NCBI GenBank assembly: GCA_030589895.1
Contig: JAUUZQ010000011.1
Coordinates: 1 to 52,733, forward strand
From: Bacteroidales bacterium
Lineage (GTDB): Bacteria; Bacteroidota; Bacteroidia; Bacteroidales; GCA-2748055
DNA: 52,733 bases
Reading direction: 5' to 3'
Made by a program: the position numbers and the translations under genes. This document shows positions 17,492 to 26,853 of this stretch, piece after piece (positions within the stretch are counted from its first letter, which is position 1; each line of letters opens with the position of its first letter). Below the pieces are notes generated by a model. That model was not told where the DNA came from. It searched no databases and was given only the letters and a program-made list of their open reading frames with translations.

Positions 17492-19207
17492 ATGGCAAAA
17501 TATATTTTGTTCTTGATCGTACTGGTTTACGCGACAGACAGGGCTTTGGATGCCCAGGTGCAAGCAAACATTAATGGTGCGCTGAAACAACATACTATCA
17601 GTCCTTTGATTCAGGGAATGGGAATTATCTATTCATTTGAAGCAGATTCACTGTATGAAGATGGCCGCTTGGCTCAGATCTACAAGGATGTTGGAGCGGG
17701 CTTTCTCCGCTGGCCTGGTGGGGCGGTAACAACATTTTATCATTGGAATGACCTGAACGGACAGGGTTGGATGGACAACTGGAAGCCGGATTATGATCCT
17801 GCTAAAGATGCCGATCCAGTAGATTATATGGACCTGGATGAATATATGGCGCTTTGTATAGCAGCGGGGACGGAGCCAATGATTGGGATCAATATGAGTT
17901 CCGGAATGGAGTGGAACAGGGAAGAGGAGGCTTTAAATGAAGCAGTTGATCTGATTAAGTATTGTCAGTCTAAAAACTTTGATGTGAATTACATCTACCT
18001 CGATAATGAAACTTACCATAGTGGAAATTCATATAATGCAGATCCGGATAAAGATGGAGAAAGCTGGACGGCTGCACTCTATGGAGAGAAAATAAATCTC
18101 TATGCTGATTCCATCAGAAAATACCTTCCGGAAGTTAAACTGATTCCCAATTGGAAAAGGAATATTAAAAACGGAAATGCAAGTTTAAAAACGCTGATTA
18201 GCGTTGCTGGTGAGAACATCGATTATATTGATGTACACTGGTATTGGAAATGGGGGGAGGCCAGCTGGGAGGAATGGATCGCCAAATCACCTATGGAGAT
18301 GGAAAATGAGTGGTATGACGGCGGAACGATCGCAGATGAAATTGTATCGTTTGGAAATCTGACAAGCAGCCTGGGGCATCCACATATCAAACTGGCCTCG
18401 CTTGAGTGGAATATTGGTCCGGGACCGTGGAGTGAAGACCCGAATCACAGCAAATTCAGAACAGCCCTGATGCAGTCGGAGATGCAAATGCAAATGATGC
18501 TTGGAGGCCTCGAAATAGGCTCTCTGTGGGCTGCTCACTGGCCTGGTACAGAGGATGCAAGTGACCGCTTCCTGCTTGATCCGGATGAGGGTCTTACAAC
18601 CAATCCGATCGCTAAAGTATATGAGCTTTATAAGAATGCCTTAAATGGCGTATTGCTATCAAGCAGCACTTCCGATAGCGAGGTATCAGCAGCTTCTGTC
18701 ATTCAGGATAATAGTAAAGCTTTTGTTTTTGTACTGAATAAGAAAATGGTGTATACGAATTTGAATATTGAGCTGGATGGATATGATATACTTTCTGTTG
18801 ATCGTGCTGTGTGTTTTAAAGATCCGGGCATCATAGAAAATATTGCGGTGGTTCAAAACGATAATGTTCTTAGTTCTTTATTGCCCGGATACACACTTTC
18901 GATGTTTGAATTTCAGGTTGAGCAGTCAAACGACATTTTTACGGAAAGAGCAGAAGACAAAGCAAGTATTCATGTATGGCCCAATCCTGCCTCCGGGACC
19001 GTATCTGTCAAATTAAATGGCTGCGAAGGAGACACAAACCTTGCATTGTATAATATGATAGGAATTCGGGTTTTATCTCAGTCATTTAATGTGTTGGAAT
19101 CCGATGAATTCTCTTTGTCTTTAAATAATTTATCTTCAGGAACATACTTATTAAATGTGACTGATGAGTTTGGAAAGTGTGTCAGCTGTAAATTTATGGT
19201 TCAATAG
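17492..19207 (+). CDS. Clan GH-A-like glycoside hydrolase with T9SS tail
   Basis: This is a 571-residue secreted protein. Residues ~30-400 look like a (beta/alpha)8 glycosidase of clan GH-A. It has FLRWPGG with Arg73, a probable acid/base Glu173 in YLDNETY after a beta strand, IDVHWYWKWG, and a probable nucleophile Glu305 in SLEWNIGPG. Such features occur in GH51-, GH39-, GH79- and GH86-type enzymes, and I cannot choose among them. A beta-sandwich follows (~400-480), as often seen behind these barrels, and then a T9SS sorting domain (IHVWPNPASGTVSVKL to the end). It is the last gene of the + strand cluster, 52 nt after the propeller enzyme, and converges with susD. An exo- or endo-glycosidase role on the same sulfated glycan is inferred. 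Confidence 0.7.
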   Translation: MAKYILFLIVLVYATDRALDAQVQANINGALKQHTISPLIQGMGIIYSFEADSLYEDGRLAQIYKDVGAGFLRWPGGAVTTFYHWNDLNGQGWMDNWKPDYDPAKDADPVDYMDLDEYMALCIAAGTEPMIGINMSSGMEWNREEEALNEAVDLIKYCQSKNFDVNYIYLDNETYHSGNSYNADPDKDGESWTAALYGEKINLYADSIRKYLPEVKLIPNWKRNIKNGNASLKTLISVAGENIDYIDVHWYWKWGEASWEEWIAKSPMEMENEWYDGGTIADEIVSFGNLTSSLGHPHIKLASLEWNIGPGPWSEDPNHSKFRTALMQSEMQMQMMLGGLEIGSLWAAHWPGTEDASDRFLLDPDEGLTTNPIAKVYELYKNALNGVLLSSSTSDSEVSAASVIQDNSKAFVFVLNKKMVYTNLNIELDGYDILSVDRAVCFKDPGIIENIAVVQNDNVLSSLLPGYTLSMFEFQVEQSNDIFTERAEDKASIHVWPNPASGTVSVKLNGCEGDTNLALYNMIGIRVLSQSFNVLESDEFSLSLNNLSSGTYLLNVTDEFGKCVSCKFMVQ

Positions 19208-19407
19208 ATTAATATTGGAAGAAAATTTATACCGTTGCAGTGTTATCAGTATGACGATTCTTCTAGTTCGGAGGCTTTCTTTGATTATCCGACCTCCATG
19301 GAAACGACCGTTCACACCCCTAAGCAGAGAAATTTGATTATCAGGGAGGAAATCATATTGTCGCCCCCCCCACATGTTCCAGTTCTAACTACATAAGAAT
19401 AAATATT

Positions 19408-20913
19408 CTATTCGGGAATATCCCACCAAACAGGGGTCTTTAATCTTACCTCTGCAGTATTATCGGGGATATTATATGGATTCCTGTTCTCTTCATTATA
19501 TTCATAGATCATGGCACGTATCCATTCATCCGGACCAAAAATGACATTTACATTTTCCGGCTGACGCAGACCATGATAAATAGTGCTGTCGTAATCCATT
19601 CTTCTCATATCAACCCATGTCTCAGGATTTATTATCAGGGCAATGTACTTTTGAGTCATAATGTAATGCAATCCGGCATTGAGTGGTGTGAAATCAGCAT
19701 CGGTTAATGCATTAATCCTGGCTTCGGCATCAGCAATATCCAGTCCATCTACACCCAGTTTCCTCATATTGGCACTTACTCCTTCCCTGAGAGCTTCCCT
19801 TGCACCGGCAAGATCTCCTGATCGTAATTTAGCTTCAGCTTCGATGAATTTTACTTCGGCATAAGTTATAAAAGGCCATGGTGAATCTGCTTCGGTATAG
19901 AAGCCTCCGGGAACCTGCGAATAATCTGTCAGGCTCATGCCTTCATCAACTCCCCTTCCAACAACAAGACCTGTAAATAATCCGGTGCTATCGGCCGGTG
20001 GCATAATAATTGGCAACCTGGCATCCACACTATCCTCATCAAAAGGAGACGATTGCAACATAGTTACGAAGAAATTACTAAAACCACCGTAGCGGGGCAT
20101 TGTTAAACTTCCAAAGTCACCATAACCTCTTCTGCTCCACGGATTGGCCTGTGTTTGTCCCCCGTCAGCATTATACGCAAATTCTGCATCCTGTCCGTCA
20201 CCATCAAATGCATTTTCGCATGCTTCGATAACCGCTGCAGGGTCATATAAGGATGATTTCTTGGTGTAATGATTCAGGTAGCGGGCTTTCATGGCATAAG
20301 CGAATTTGATCCATTTTTCAGTATCTCCTTCGTATAAAATATCACCATCTCTTCTGTTTAAGGGGATTTCATTTTCCGTTGAACTTAAGTCTTCAACTGC
20401 CTCATCCAATAAAGCAATGCACTTTTCATATACTACCTTCTGCTCTTCAAATTTTGGTTCGAGTATCGTGCTCTGTCGTCCATCGTAAAGGTCATCATAG
20501 GGAATTGATCCAAGTTGATCACTTAACAATAGCAGAAGAAAGGCTTTCATGATCTTTCCGGCACCAGAATAGTGCGGACTACCCTGATCTTCACCCATTA
20601 CTATCAGATCAGCAGCATTGGGATAGGTCCATACCAGGGTATTTTGCCAGATAAAATATTGATTGGTAAATTTCCAGCAATCAGGCGCCTGTCCCGGCTG
20701 TCGGTTGGCCATATTTTGTGTTATTGCGACAACCTCTCTTGTTCCCCTCCACATGGCAGCACCATTGGCCAATAGAATAGTTGGTTTGAGTCTGAGGTCC
20801 AGTGCTACATCAGCCGGAGCATTGGGGTCATCATTTATATCCAGATACTCTTCACATGAAAAAGTAAGGCTTACAAGAAGCAATAAGGCAATTATTTTCT
20901 TTGTTATATTCAT
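19408..20913 (-). CDS. susD: SusD/RagB-like outer-membrane glycan-binding lipoprotein
   Basis: SusD-like proteins are surface lipoproteins that form the lid of the SusC transporter and bind glycan. This one has 501 residues, a lipoprotein signal with Cys20 (LTFSCEEYLD) and the family start EEYLDINDDPN. It also has SusD-type helical repeats and a typical SusD C-terminal region (TQKYIALIINPETWVDMRRMDYD). It lies 19 nt downstream of susC on the same strand, so the two are co-transcribed. The pair converges on the + strand enzyme cluster ending at 19207, so it is the natural import partner for products of those enzymes. The 200-nt gap between them has no convincing terminator. Confidence 0.95.
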   Translation of the reverse strand: MNITKKIIALLLLVSLTFSCEEYLDINDDPNAPADVALDLRLKPTILLANGAAMWRGTREVVAITQNMANRQPGQAPDCWKFTNQYFIWQNTLVWTYPNAADLIVMGEDQGSPHYSGAGKIMKAFLLLLLSDQLGSIPYDDLYDGRQSTILEPKFEEQKVVYEKCIALLDEAVEDLSSTENEIPLNRRDGDILYEGDTEKWIKFAYAMKARYLNHYTKKSSLYDPAAVIEACENAFDGDGQDAEFAYNADGGQTQANPWSRRGYGDFGSLTMPRYGGFSNFFVTMLQSSPFDEDSVDARLPIIMPPADSTGLFTGLVVGRGVDEGMSLTDYSQVPGGFYTEADSPWPFITYAEVKFIEAEAKLRSGDLAGAREALREGVSANMRKLGVDGLDIADAEARINALTDADFTPLNAGLHYIMTQKYIALIINPETWVDMRRMDYDSTIYHGLRQPENVNVIFGPDEWIRAMIYEYNEENRNPYNIPDNTAEVRLKTPVWWDIPE

Positions 20914-20932
20914 GACTTATATCTTTATTTTA

Positions 20933-23900
20933 TTAAAATGTAAATCTCACACTAACATCAAAACCTTTAGTACTGGGTGTTCCCAGGTTATCAATTCCAA
21001 TGGAACCAGTTCCCATTACTGCAGCACCAATTGTGTTGATTTCGGGATCAACACCTGAATACTCAGTTAGTATGATAAGATTTCGGCCTGTCACGTTCAA
21101 CTGGGCCATTGACACCTTATCCCCAAACCACTTTTTAGGCAGGTTGTAGGTAAGGGTTATATAGCGCAGACGAACCCATGAACCATCCTCTACAAAATTC
21201 TCTCCAATCTCTGAATAAGTTTTCTGGTAGTATTTTTGATCTAAAATTACCGGAACGGTATTTGGTTCATAAATGAGATTTCTATCATCATCGAATGTTC
21301 CTGTGGATCTTAAGCCTTCGAACATATGACTCTCGCCACGGTTCAATGTCATGGGATCCATACCATAAAAAATCATAGCTGCTTTTGTACCATTCAGGAC
21401 CTGGTTGCCCTGACTTATATCGATGAGGAAATTCAAGACCAGATTCTTATACTTCAATTTGTTCGTAATACCAGCTGTCCATGTAGGATACCGGTCCCCT
21501 AGGACTTGAAAGGTCTTTGCTTCCTGAACCATTCCATCTGTACGTAAAAGGAGATTTCCATCATCATCCCTGCGGTATGCAGCTCCATATATTCCAAAAA
21601 CAGAACCTCCTAAAACTGCAGCACCTTCAGCGATGCTGTTAAAGGCCCATGAATCTGAGTTTTCTACTTGTTTGATCTCACCGGGAAGGTCATTCACCAG
21701 ACTTTTTGCCTTTGCGAAGTTTATATCCATATCCCAGCTAAAATTTCCTTTCTCAAGCAGTCGGGAGGTAAGCAGAAACTCAATACCCTGATTGGTAATG
21801 GAGCCTGCATTTAAATAACCGCCATAGGTACCTGTTGAAGGTGCCATCCTGATAAACAGGATTTGATTATCAGATGTACTATAGTAGTATGAGAAATCTA
21901 ATCCCACCCTGTTTTGAAATAAGCGCATATCAGTTCCTACTTCAAAAGAACTGGTAAATTCAGGTAGCAAAGCAGGGTTTCCTGAAGGGAATGTTGCTCT
22001 AATGAACCCTTCTGGGTCAATAGTATAAGTATTTGTAGCAGATATCATTGGGGTTTGTAATACATGAGGAGGAGCATCTTTACCTACCTGAGCATATGTG
22101 GCTCTGATCTTCCAGTAAGATATTCCCATATCAGATAATGTGGATATCCCCATATCCTCAATAATTCTGGAAGGAAGCACTGATAGTCCAACGGATGGGT
22201 AAAAGAATGCATTTTTGGATTTGGGAAGGGTAGAAGACTTATCCAGACGTCCTGTTACATTTAAGAAAACCTGACTGTTCCAGTCATATCTTAATTCACC
22301 AAAAACACTTACAATTCTTTTCATGGTGATATTCTGACCTACACTTTTGTTTTCTGACACAATATTGTTTATACCAACAAAATCAGGTTCAATAAAACCT
22401 TCTCCATTCCAATTTGTACTGCGGCGAAAATAGTCTTCAACATTATTACCAATCGTAAGTCCAAAGCTGTTTTTGTTCACTTTATGATTCGCATGCACTA
22501 AGAGGGTAGATGTATTTATCCTGTTAAATACTTCATATTCACTAAGGTACCCTTCATTAAATGTAGCAGAACCCCAGGAATAAATACTTTTATTCTTTTC
22601 CATAAATATATCAGATCCCAGACGGTAGGTAATATTTAGGAATTTAAAAGGATCATAAGAGACGCTTCCAATGGCAATATAGCGGTCAACCCTGTTTGTT
22701 ATGGGATTGTTAATTGCGCTCCAATATGGGTTATCTCTGGGTTCGTTCCCAAGTTCTTCAACGATCTTCTGACTTCCATCTTCATTTAGGTAATCACTCA
22801 TATCAACATTAACCGGGAAATTCAGAATACTGCTGAAATTTCCCGAACTGTATGAACCCTGTCGTGTTCTGTCACTTTCCGAATTTACATAGTTAATGGA
22901 TGTTGATACAGTAAGGTTTTTCTTGAGAGAAGAATTGACCTTAAGTTTGAATGAAGTCCGCTCATAACTCGTTCTGTCTATTATTCCATCCTGGTCCAGT
23001 CGGCCAACGGATGTGTAAACAGTAGTTTGATCATTTCCTCCGGAATAGGAAAGGTTATGATTTTGCGCATAACCGGTTTGGTAAAAGTCTTCCAAATTTC
23101 TGAACCGGGGAGCTGAAGCATCAATTTTTGTCGTATCCCATGAATAGGTTGAGAATGTGTTTATTCCCAGTCTTTCCAATGTTCCTTGCCCGTAATCCAT
23201 TTGTTGTTCAGGAACACCTAATACATTGTCAACGGAAAAGAATCCGCTATAGGAAATTTTCGCTTCCCCGGACTTTCCGCTCTTGGTAGTAATAACAACG
23301 GCACCGTTAGCTGCTTTGATTCCATACATTGCTGCAGCAGCAGGTCCTTTCAAAATGGAGACGGATTCAATGTCTTCAGCGTTTAAGTCCAGACCCCTGT
23401 TTGATCTGGCCACTAATGACCCTGCTACAGTACTGTTATCGATTGGAATCCCATCCACAACAAACAAGGGCTGGTTGTCGCCACTCAGGGAGTTGCCACC
23501 ACGTATCATAATAACGGAGGATGCACCGGGAGCTCCCCCGGAATTGGTAACACTAACTCCGGCTACTTTCCCTTGCAGTGCATTGATCAGATTGGTTTGA
23601 TTTCCTTCCAGCAGTTCCTCACTCTTCACATTCTCCACAGCGTATCCCAATGACTTTTTCTCTTTTTTGATCCCAAGAGCCGTAACCACCACCTCGTCCA
23701 ATCCCAGGGCATCACTTTCCAAGGAAATATTTATGGTATTTTGCTGAGCGATTTCCACCTCCTTGGTTTTCATTCCAATAAAAGAAAAAACCAATACTTT
23801 ACCATCTGAGCTAACTAATATGGTATACCTTCCTTCGGAATTTGTGATGGCTCCGTGCAGGCTTTCCTTAACCATTACAGTAACTCCCGGTAAAGGACTT

Positions 23901-24004
23901 CCGTCTGATGCTGTAGTCACAATTCCTGATATTGTCCTTTCCTGCGCATAAGCTTGCAGAATACTTGTCAGGAAGAACACTAATAAAAAGATTCTTTTCA
24001 TCAT
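20933..24004 (-). CDS. susC: SusC/RagA-family TonB-dependent outer-membrane transporter
   Basis: This 1023-residue TonB-dependent receptor imports oligosaccharides together with SusD. It has a signal peptide (MMKRIFLLVFFLTSILQAYAQ) and a carboxypeptidase-regulatory-like domain at ~25-100 (ISGIVTTASDGSPLPGVTV, SEGRYTI). The SusC signature LDEVVVTALGIKKEKK follows, then a plug (ALQGKVAGV, IRGGNSLSG, AAAMYGIKAANGAVVITTK) and a long beta-barrel ending in an aromatic residue. The start could be Met1 or Met2. It is divergent from trxB across a 315-nt gap and precedes susD by 19 nt. No ECF sigma/anti-sigma or hybrid two-component regulator is adjacent, so control of the locus must lie outside the window. 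Confidence 0.95.
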   Translation of the reverse strand: MMKRIFLLVFFLTSILQAYAQERTISGIVTTASDGSPLPGVTVMVKESLHGAITNSEGRYTILVSSDGKVLVFSFIGMKTKEVEIAQQNTINISLESDALGLDEVVVTALGIKKEKKSLGYAVENVKSEELLEGNQTNLINALQGKVAGVSVTNSGGAPGASSVIMIRGGNSLSGDNQPLFVVDGIPIDNSTVAGSLVARSNRGLDLNAEDIESVSILKGPAAAAMYGIKAANGAVVITTKSGKSGEAKISYSGFFSVDNVLGVPEQQMDYGQGTLERLGINTFSTYSWDTTKIDASAPRFRNLEDFYQTGYAQNHNLSYSGGNDQTTVYTSVGRLDQDGIIDRTSYERTSFKLKVNSSLKKNLTVSTSINYVNSESDRTRQGSYSSGNFSSILNFPVNVDMSDYLNEDGSQKIVEELGNEPRDNPYWSAINNPITNRVDRYIAIGSVSYDPFKFLNITYRLGSDIFMEKNKSIYSWGSATFNEGYLSEYEVFNRINTSTLLVHANHKVNKNSFGLTIGNNVEDYFRRSTNWNGEGFIEPDFVGINNIVSENKSVGQNITMKRIVSVFGELRYDWNSQVFLNVTGRLDKSSTLPKSKNAFFYPSVGLSVLPSRIIEDMGISTLSDMGISYWKIRATYAQVGKDAPPHVLQTPMISATNTYTIDPEGFIRATFPSGNPALLPEFTSSFEVGTDMRLFQNRVGLDFSYYYSTSDNQILFIRMAPSTGTYGGYLNAGSITNQGIEFLLTSRLLEKGNFSWDMDINFAKAKSLVNDLPGEIKQVENSDSWAFNSIAEGAAVLGGSVFGIYGAAYRRDDDGNLLLRTDGMVQEAKTFQVLGDRYPTWTAGITNKLKYKNLVLNFLIDISQGNQVLNGTKAAMIFYGMDPMTLNRGESHMFEGLRSTGTFDDDRNLIYEPNTVPVILDQKYYQKTYSEIGENFVEDGSWVRLRYITLTYNLPKKWFGDKVSMAQLNVTGRNLIILTEYSGVDPEINTIGAAVMGTGSIGIDNLGTPSTKGFDVSVRFTF

Positions 24005-24319
24005 AATTAGTGGGATTTAGATTTGTAGATTTATGTTAATGTCTAATATTTTAGTTCATGAAAAAAATTTATCAATAACTCACAAATTATGAAAATAATA
24101 GGAAATGACAAAAAGTTATTAGAAGTGATGGTAATACAGGAGTGTTATTGCATGCTTCAGCGAAGGACTGTCAAGCCGTCAGTAACAATAATCACCAAAC
24201 CTGTAATTTCAAGTAAATTTGTCCGACTAAACAGCCGAAAACAATACTATGGCGTTTTGGTATTGAATTTGTAACTTTCGTCAGCATTACGAAAACAACA
24301 ATTAAAGTATATATAAAAT
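24005..24319. other. Divergent intergenic region between susC and trxB
   Basis: This 315-nt AT-rich gap must hold the promoters of susC (-) and trxB (+). On the + strand, TAAATTTG at 24214-24221 fits the bacteroidete -7 element but lacks a TTG at the -33 distance. TAACTTTC at 24272-24279 is a weaker candidate. A 6-bp hairpin (TTTCGT/ACGAAA, 24276-24294) lies in the trxB leader. No good -7 match was found for susC on the - strand. No gene was seen. Confidence 0.4.
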
Positions 24320-25324
24320 ATGGATCTATTTAAACCTATGGATAACCTGGAATCAAAAGGGAATCCTGAAAGCAATGCGGAGAAAGCCAATGAACATGTT
24401 CAGTGTTTAATCATTGGATCAGGACCTGCCGGATATACTGCCGCAATTTATGCCGCACGTGCAAACTTAAAGCCGGTATTGTATACAGGAATGCAAATGG
24501 GCGGACAACTGACCACCACCACAGAAGTGGATAATTTCCCCGGATATCCTGATGGAACCGATGGTACAGCCATGATGGCTGATCTCGAAAAACAGGCACG
24601 AAGATTTGGAACTGATGTACGTTTTGGTCTTGCTACCTCAGTCGATTTTAGCGGGAAGGTGAAAAAAGTAACTTTCGATGAAAAAACAGTTCTAATGGCA
24701 GATTCTGTAATTCTTGCTACCGGTGCAACTGCAAAATACCTTGGACTGGAATCGGAAGAAAAATATAAGGGTTATGGTGTTTCTGCCTGTGCTACATGCG
24801 ATGGTTTTTTCTATCGCGATAAGGTTGTGGCTGTTGTTGGTGGGGGAGATACCGCTGCAGAAGAGGCAACTTATCTGGCTGGAATTTGTAAGAAGGTTTA
24901 CCTGATTGTCAGACGCGATGAACTACGTGCATCCAAAGCTATGCAACATAGAGTTAAGAATACTGAGAATATTGAAGTACTCTGGAAGCACCAGACAAAA
25001 GAGCTGAAAGGTGAAAATGTAGTACAGTCAGTTGATCTGTACAAATTCAAAGGTGAAGAAAATGAAGAGATCGTCTCTTATGATATAGATGGCTTCTTCC
25101 TCGCTATTGGACACACGCCGAATTCAGATATTTTCAAAGATTATATTGATACAGATGAAACCGGATATGTGAACACTGTTCCCGGTACATCTAAAACCAA
25201 TGTTCCCGGTGTATTTGCTTGTGGTGATCTGCAGGACAAGGTTTATCGTCAGGCCGTTACTGCTGCCGGTAGTGGTTGCATGGCCGCCCTCGATGCAGAG
25301 CGTTACCTCGGTGAGCAAGAGTAA
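24320..25324 (+). CDS. trxB: Thioredoxin-disulfide reductase
   Basis: This NADPH-dependent flavoenzyme reduces thioredoxin in the cytoplasm. The FAD-binding motif GSGPAG is at 33-38, the redox-active CATC pair is Cys157/Cys160, and the NADPH-binding GGGDTA is at 174-179. The C-terminal FAD segment (GVFACGDLQDKVYRQ) is intact. The 334-residue length is slightly above the usual ~315 because of a ~25-residue N-terminal extension. The true start may therefore be Met7 (24338), though no better ATG is closer to the conserved region. It is monocistronic: divergent from susC and followed by a strong terminator. Confidence 0.95.
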   Translation: MDLFKPMDNLESKGNPESNAEKANEHVQCLIIGSGPAGYTAAIYAARANLKPVLYTGMQMGGQLTTTTEVDNFPGYPDGTDGTAMMADLEKQARRFGTDVRFGLATSVDFSGKVKKVTFDEKTVLMADSVILATGATAKYLGLESEEKYKGYGVSACATCDGFFYRDKVVAVVGGGDTAAEEATYLAGICKKVYLIVRRDELRASKAMQHRVKNTENIEVLWKHQTKELKGENVVQSVDLYKFKGEENEEIVSYDIDGFFLAIGHTPNSDIFKDYIDTDETGYVNTVPGTSKTNVPGVFACGDLQDKVYRQAVTAAGSGCMAALDAERYLGEQE

Positions 25325-25345
25325 GCCTCACAACACACACCAAAG

Positions 25346-25380
25346 AAAAAGCCGGTCTGATGATTCAAACCGGCTTTTTT
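25346..25380 (+). terminator. Rho-independent terminator of trxB
   Basis: A perfect 11-bp stem (AAAAAGCCGGT at 25346-25356 with ACCGGCTTTTT at 25369-25379) has a 12-nt loop and a T-run. It lies 22 nt after the trxB stop. Confidence 0.9.
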
Positions 25381-25401
25381 ATTTTCATTGCGTTCATCAA
25401 T

Positions 25402-25441
25402 GCATTATCGCATTATCGCATTGTTGCATTGTCACATTACC
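25402..25441. repeat. Octamer tandem array 1 (8-bp period, GCATTRTC-like)
   Basis: Five 8-bp units in strict phase: GCATTATC, GCATTATC, GCATTGTT, GCATTGTC, ACATTACC. The array fills the gap between the trxB terminator and the stop codon of spt on the opposite strand. The same unit family recurs at 43991-44052 and 47296-47414. Confidence 0.75.
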
Positions 25442-25442
25442 A

Positions 25443-26699
25443 CTAAACCCTCAGCTTACTGATGTCTGTGAAAGTTTCAGTATCATATTCTCCTGACTTC
25501 AATTTCGCATGACAAATTGTAAAGGCATCAATGGTCTCCTTTACGTCATCCAGATTGTGCATTGAAGTTGGAATAAGTCTCAGCAGGATATCTCCTTTTG
25601 GAATAACAGGATAGATAACCATTGAACAGAAAATACTGTAATTCTCTCTCAAATCAAGGATCAGGTTGGTTGCTTCTACCAATCCACCGTGCATATATAC
25701 AGGTGTAACCGGAGATGCAGTAACGCCAATATCAAAACCTTCTTTTTTCAAACCTTCTTGTAATGCCTTCACAACGATCCAGAGATTTTCGCGAAGCTCA
25801 GGCATGGTTTTCAGCATTTCTAATCTCTTCAATGCACCAATAACCATAGCCATTGGAAGAGATTTTGCATAAGTTTGTGAACGCATATTGTAACGCATAA
25901 AATCTATTACATCAGTATTACATGCTATGAAACCTCCAATTCCTGCCATTGATTTGGCAAATGTTGAAAAGTAAAGGTCAATTTTATCCTGTACACCAAA
26001 ATGTTCTCCTGTTCCCATTCCGCTTGCACCCATGGTACCAAATCCATGTGCATCATCAACCAGTAGACGGAAGTCATATTTATCTTTCAATTTGACTATT
26101 TCTGATAAATTGCCAAGATCACCGGCCATTCCAAATACACCTTCAGTGATCAGAAGTACTCCACCACCTTGTTGGTCGGCCCTTTTTGTTGCACGCTCAA
26201 GTTGTTTCTCGAGGTTCTCCATGTTGTTGTGTGGAAAAACATATCTTTTTGCAAGAGACATTCTCATTCCGTCAAGAATACAAGCATGAGACTCAGAGTC
26301 ATATACGATAACATCGTTACGTGTTGTAAGAGCATCAATAATTGAAGTCATCCCCTGGTATCCGTAGTTCAAAAGAAAAGCATCTTCTTTCTGAACAAAA
26401 TCAGCCAGCGCTCTTTCAAGCTCTTCGTGCTTTCTGGTTTGCCCTGACATCATTCTTGCACCCATAGGGTAGGCCATTCCATACTCAGCCGCTGCATCAG
26501 CATCTGCCTTGCGCACTTCAGGATGGTTACCTAATCCAAGATAATTATTGAGACTCCATGTCAGTACTTCCTTACCACGAAATTTCATATGTGCCGAAAT
26601 CTCTCCTTCCAGCTTGGGAAATGAAAAATATCCATGTCCGGCTTTCGCATACTGACCAATTGGTCCTCGGTCTGTCGTTATTCTTTCGAAAATATCCAC
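25443..26699 (-). CDS. spt: Serine palmitoyltransferase-type alpha-oxoamine synthase (PLP enzyme)
   Basis: This is a 418-residue PLP-dependent alpha-oxoamine synthase. In Bacteroidota the closest functional type is serine palmitoyltransferase, which condenses serine with an acyl thioester to make the sphingolipid base 3-ketosphinganine. It acts in the cytoplasm at the membrane. Key sites are DDAHG (215-219), the Schiff-base lysine Lys249 in FAKSMAGIGG, and LNNYLGLGNHP near the N-terminus. The related enzymes BioF (8-amino-7-oxononanoate synthase) and Kbl share this fold, but the long N-terminus (IGQYAKAGHGYFSF) and lack of neighbouring biotin genes favour Spt. It is transcribed from a well-formed promoter at 26729-26759, divergent from bamD. 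Confidence 0.8.
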   Translation of the reverse strand: MDIFERITTDRGPIGQYAKAGHGYFSFPKLEGEISAHMKFRGKEVLTWSLNNYLGLGNHPEVRKADADAAAEYGMAYPMGARMMSGQTRKHEELERALADFVQKEDAFLLNYGYQGMTSIIDALTTRNDVIVYDSESHACILDGMRMSLAKRYVFPHNNMENLEKQLERATKRADQQGGGVLLITEGVFGMAGDLGNLSEIVKLKDKYDFRLLVDDAHGFGTMGASGMGTGEHFGVQDKIDLYFSTFAKSMAGIGGFIACNTDVIDFMRYNMRSQTYAKSLPMAMVIGALKRLEMLKTMPELRENLWIVVKALQEGLKKEGFDIGVTASPVTPVYMHGGLVEATNLILDLRENYSIFCSMVIYPVIPKGDILLRLIPTSMHNLDDVKETIDAFTICHAKLKSGEYDTETFTDISKLRV

Positions 26700-26728
26700 T
26701 TGATTGTGATTTTAATTAATAATGGCTG

Positions 26729-26759
26729 CAAATTTACAGTTTTTTGTTGTGCTAGCAAA
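26729..26759 (-). promoter_or_regulatory. Bacteroidete-type promoter of spt
   Basis: Read on the - strand, TTTG (26756-26759), a 19-nt spacer and TAAATTTG (26729-26736) match the TTTG/TAnnTTTG consensus exactly. The predicted transcription start lies about 20-25 nt before the spt start codon. Confidence 0.75.
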
Positions 26760-26817
26760 TATTGAGAGACTAAATGACTATATCATACGTTTTATAACAT
26801 AAGAAACTGCGAAGAAG

Positions 26818-26849
26818 TTTGTGGATTAGATTCATTTATTGTAATTTTG
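26818..26849 (+). promoter_or_regulatory. Bacteroidete-type promoter of the bamD operon
   Basis: TTTG (26818-26821), a 20-nt spacer and TAATTTTG (26842-26849) match the consensus. The -7 element ends only 4 nt before the bamD ATG (26854), so the transcript would be leaderless or nearly so. Confidence 0.75.
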
Positions 26850-26853
26850 CGCC

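Noticed and set aside
20663..21058. 131-codon + strand frame across the susD/susC junction
   Set aside because: It is antisense to two clear genes, and its residues show no domain or signal.
25402..25441. Octamer arrays as a possible CRISPR
   Set aside because: Units are only 8 bp, contiguous and without spacers, and no cas gene is present.
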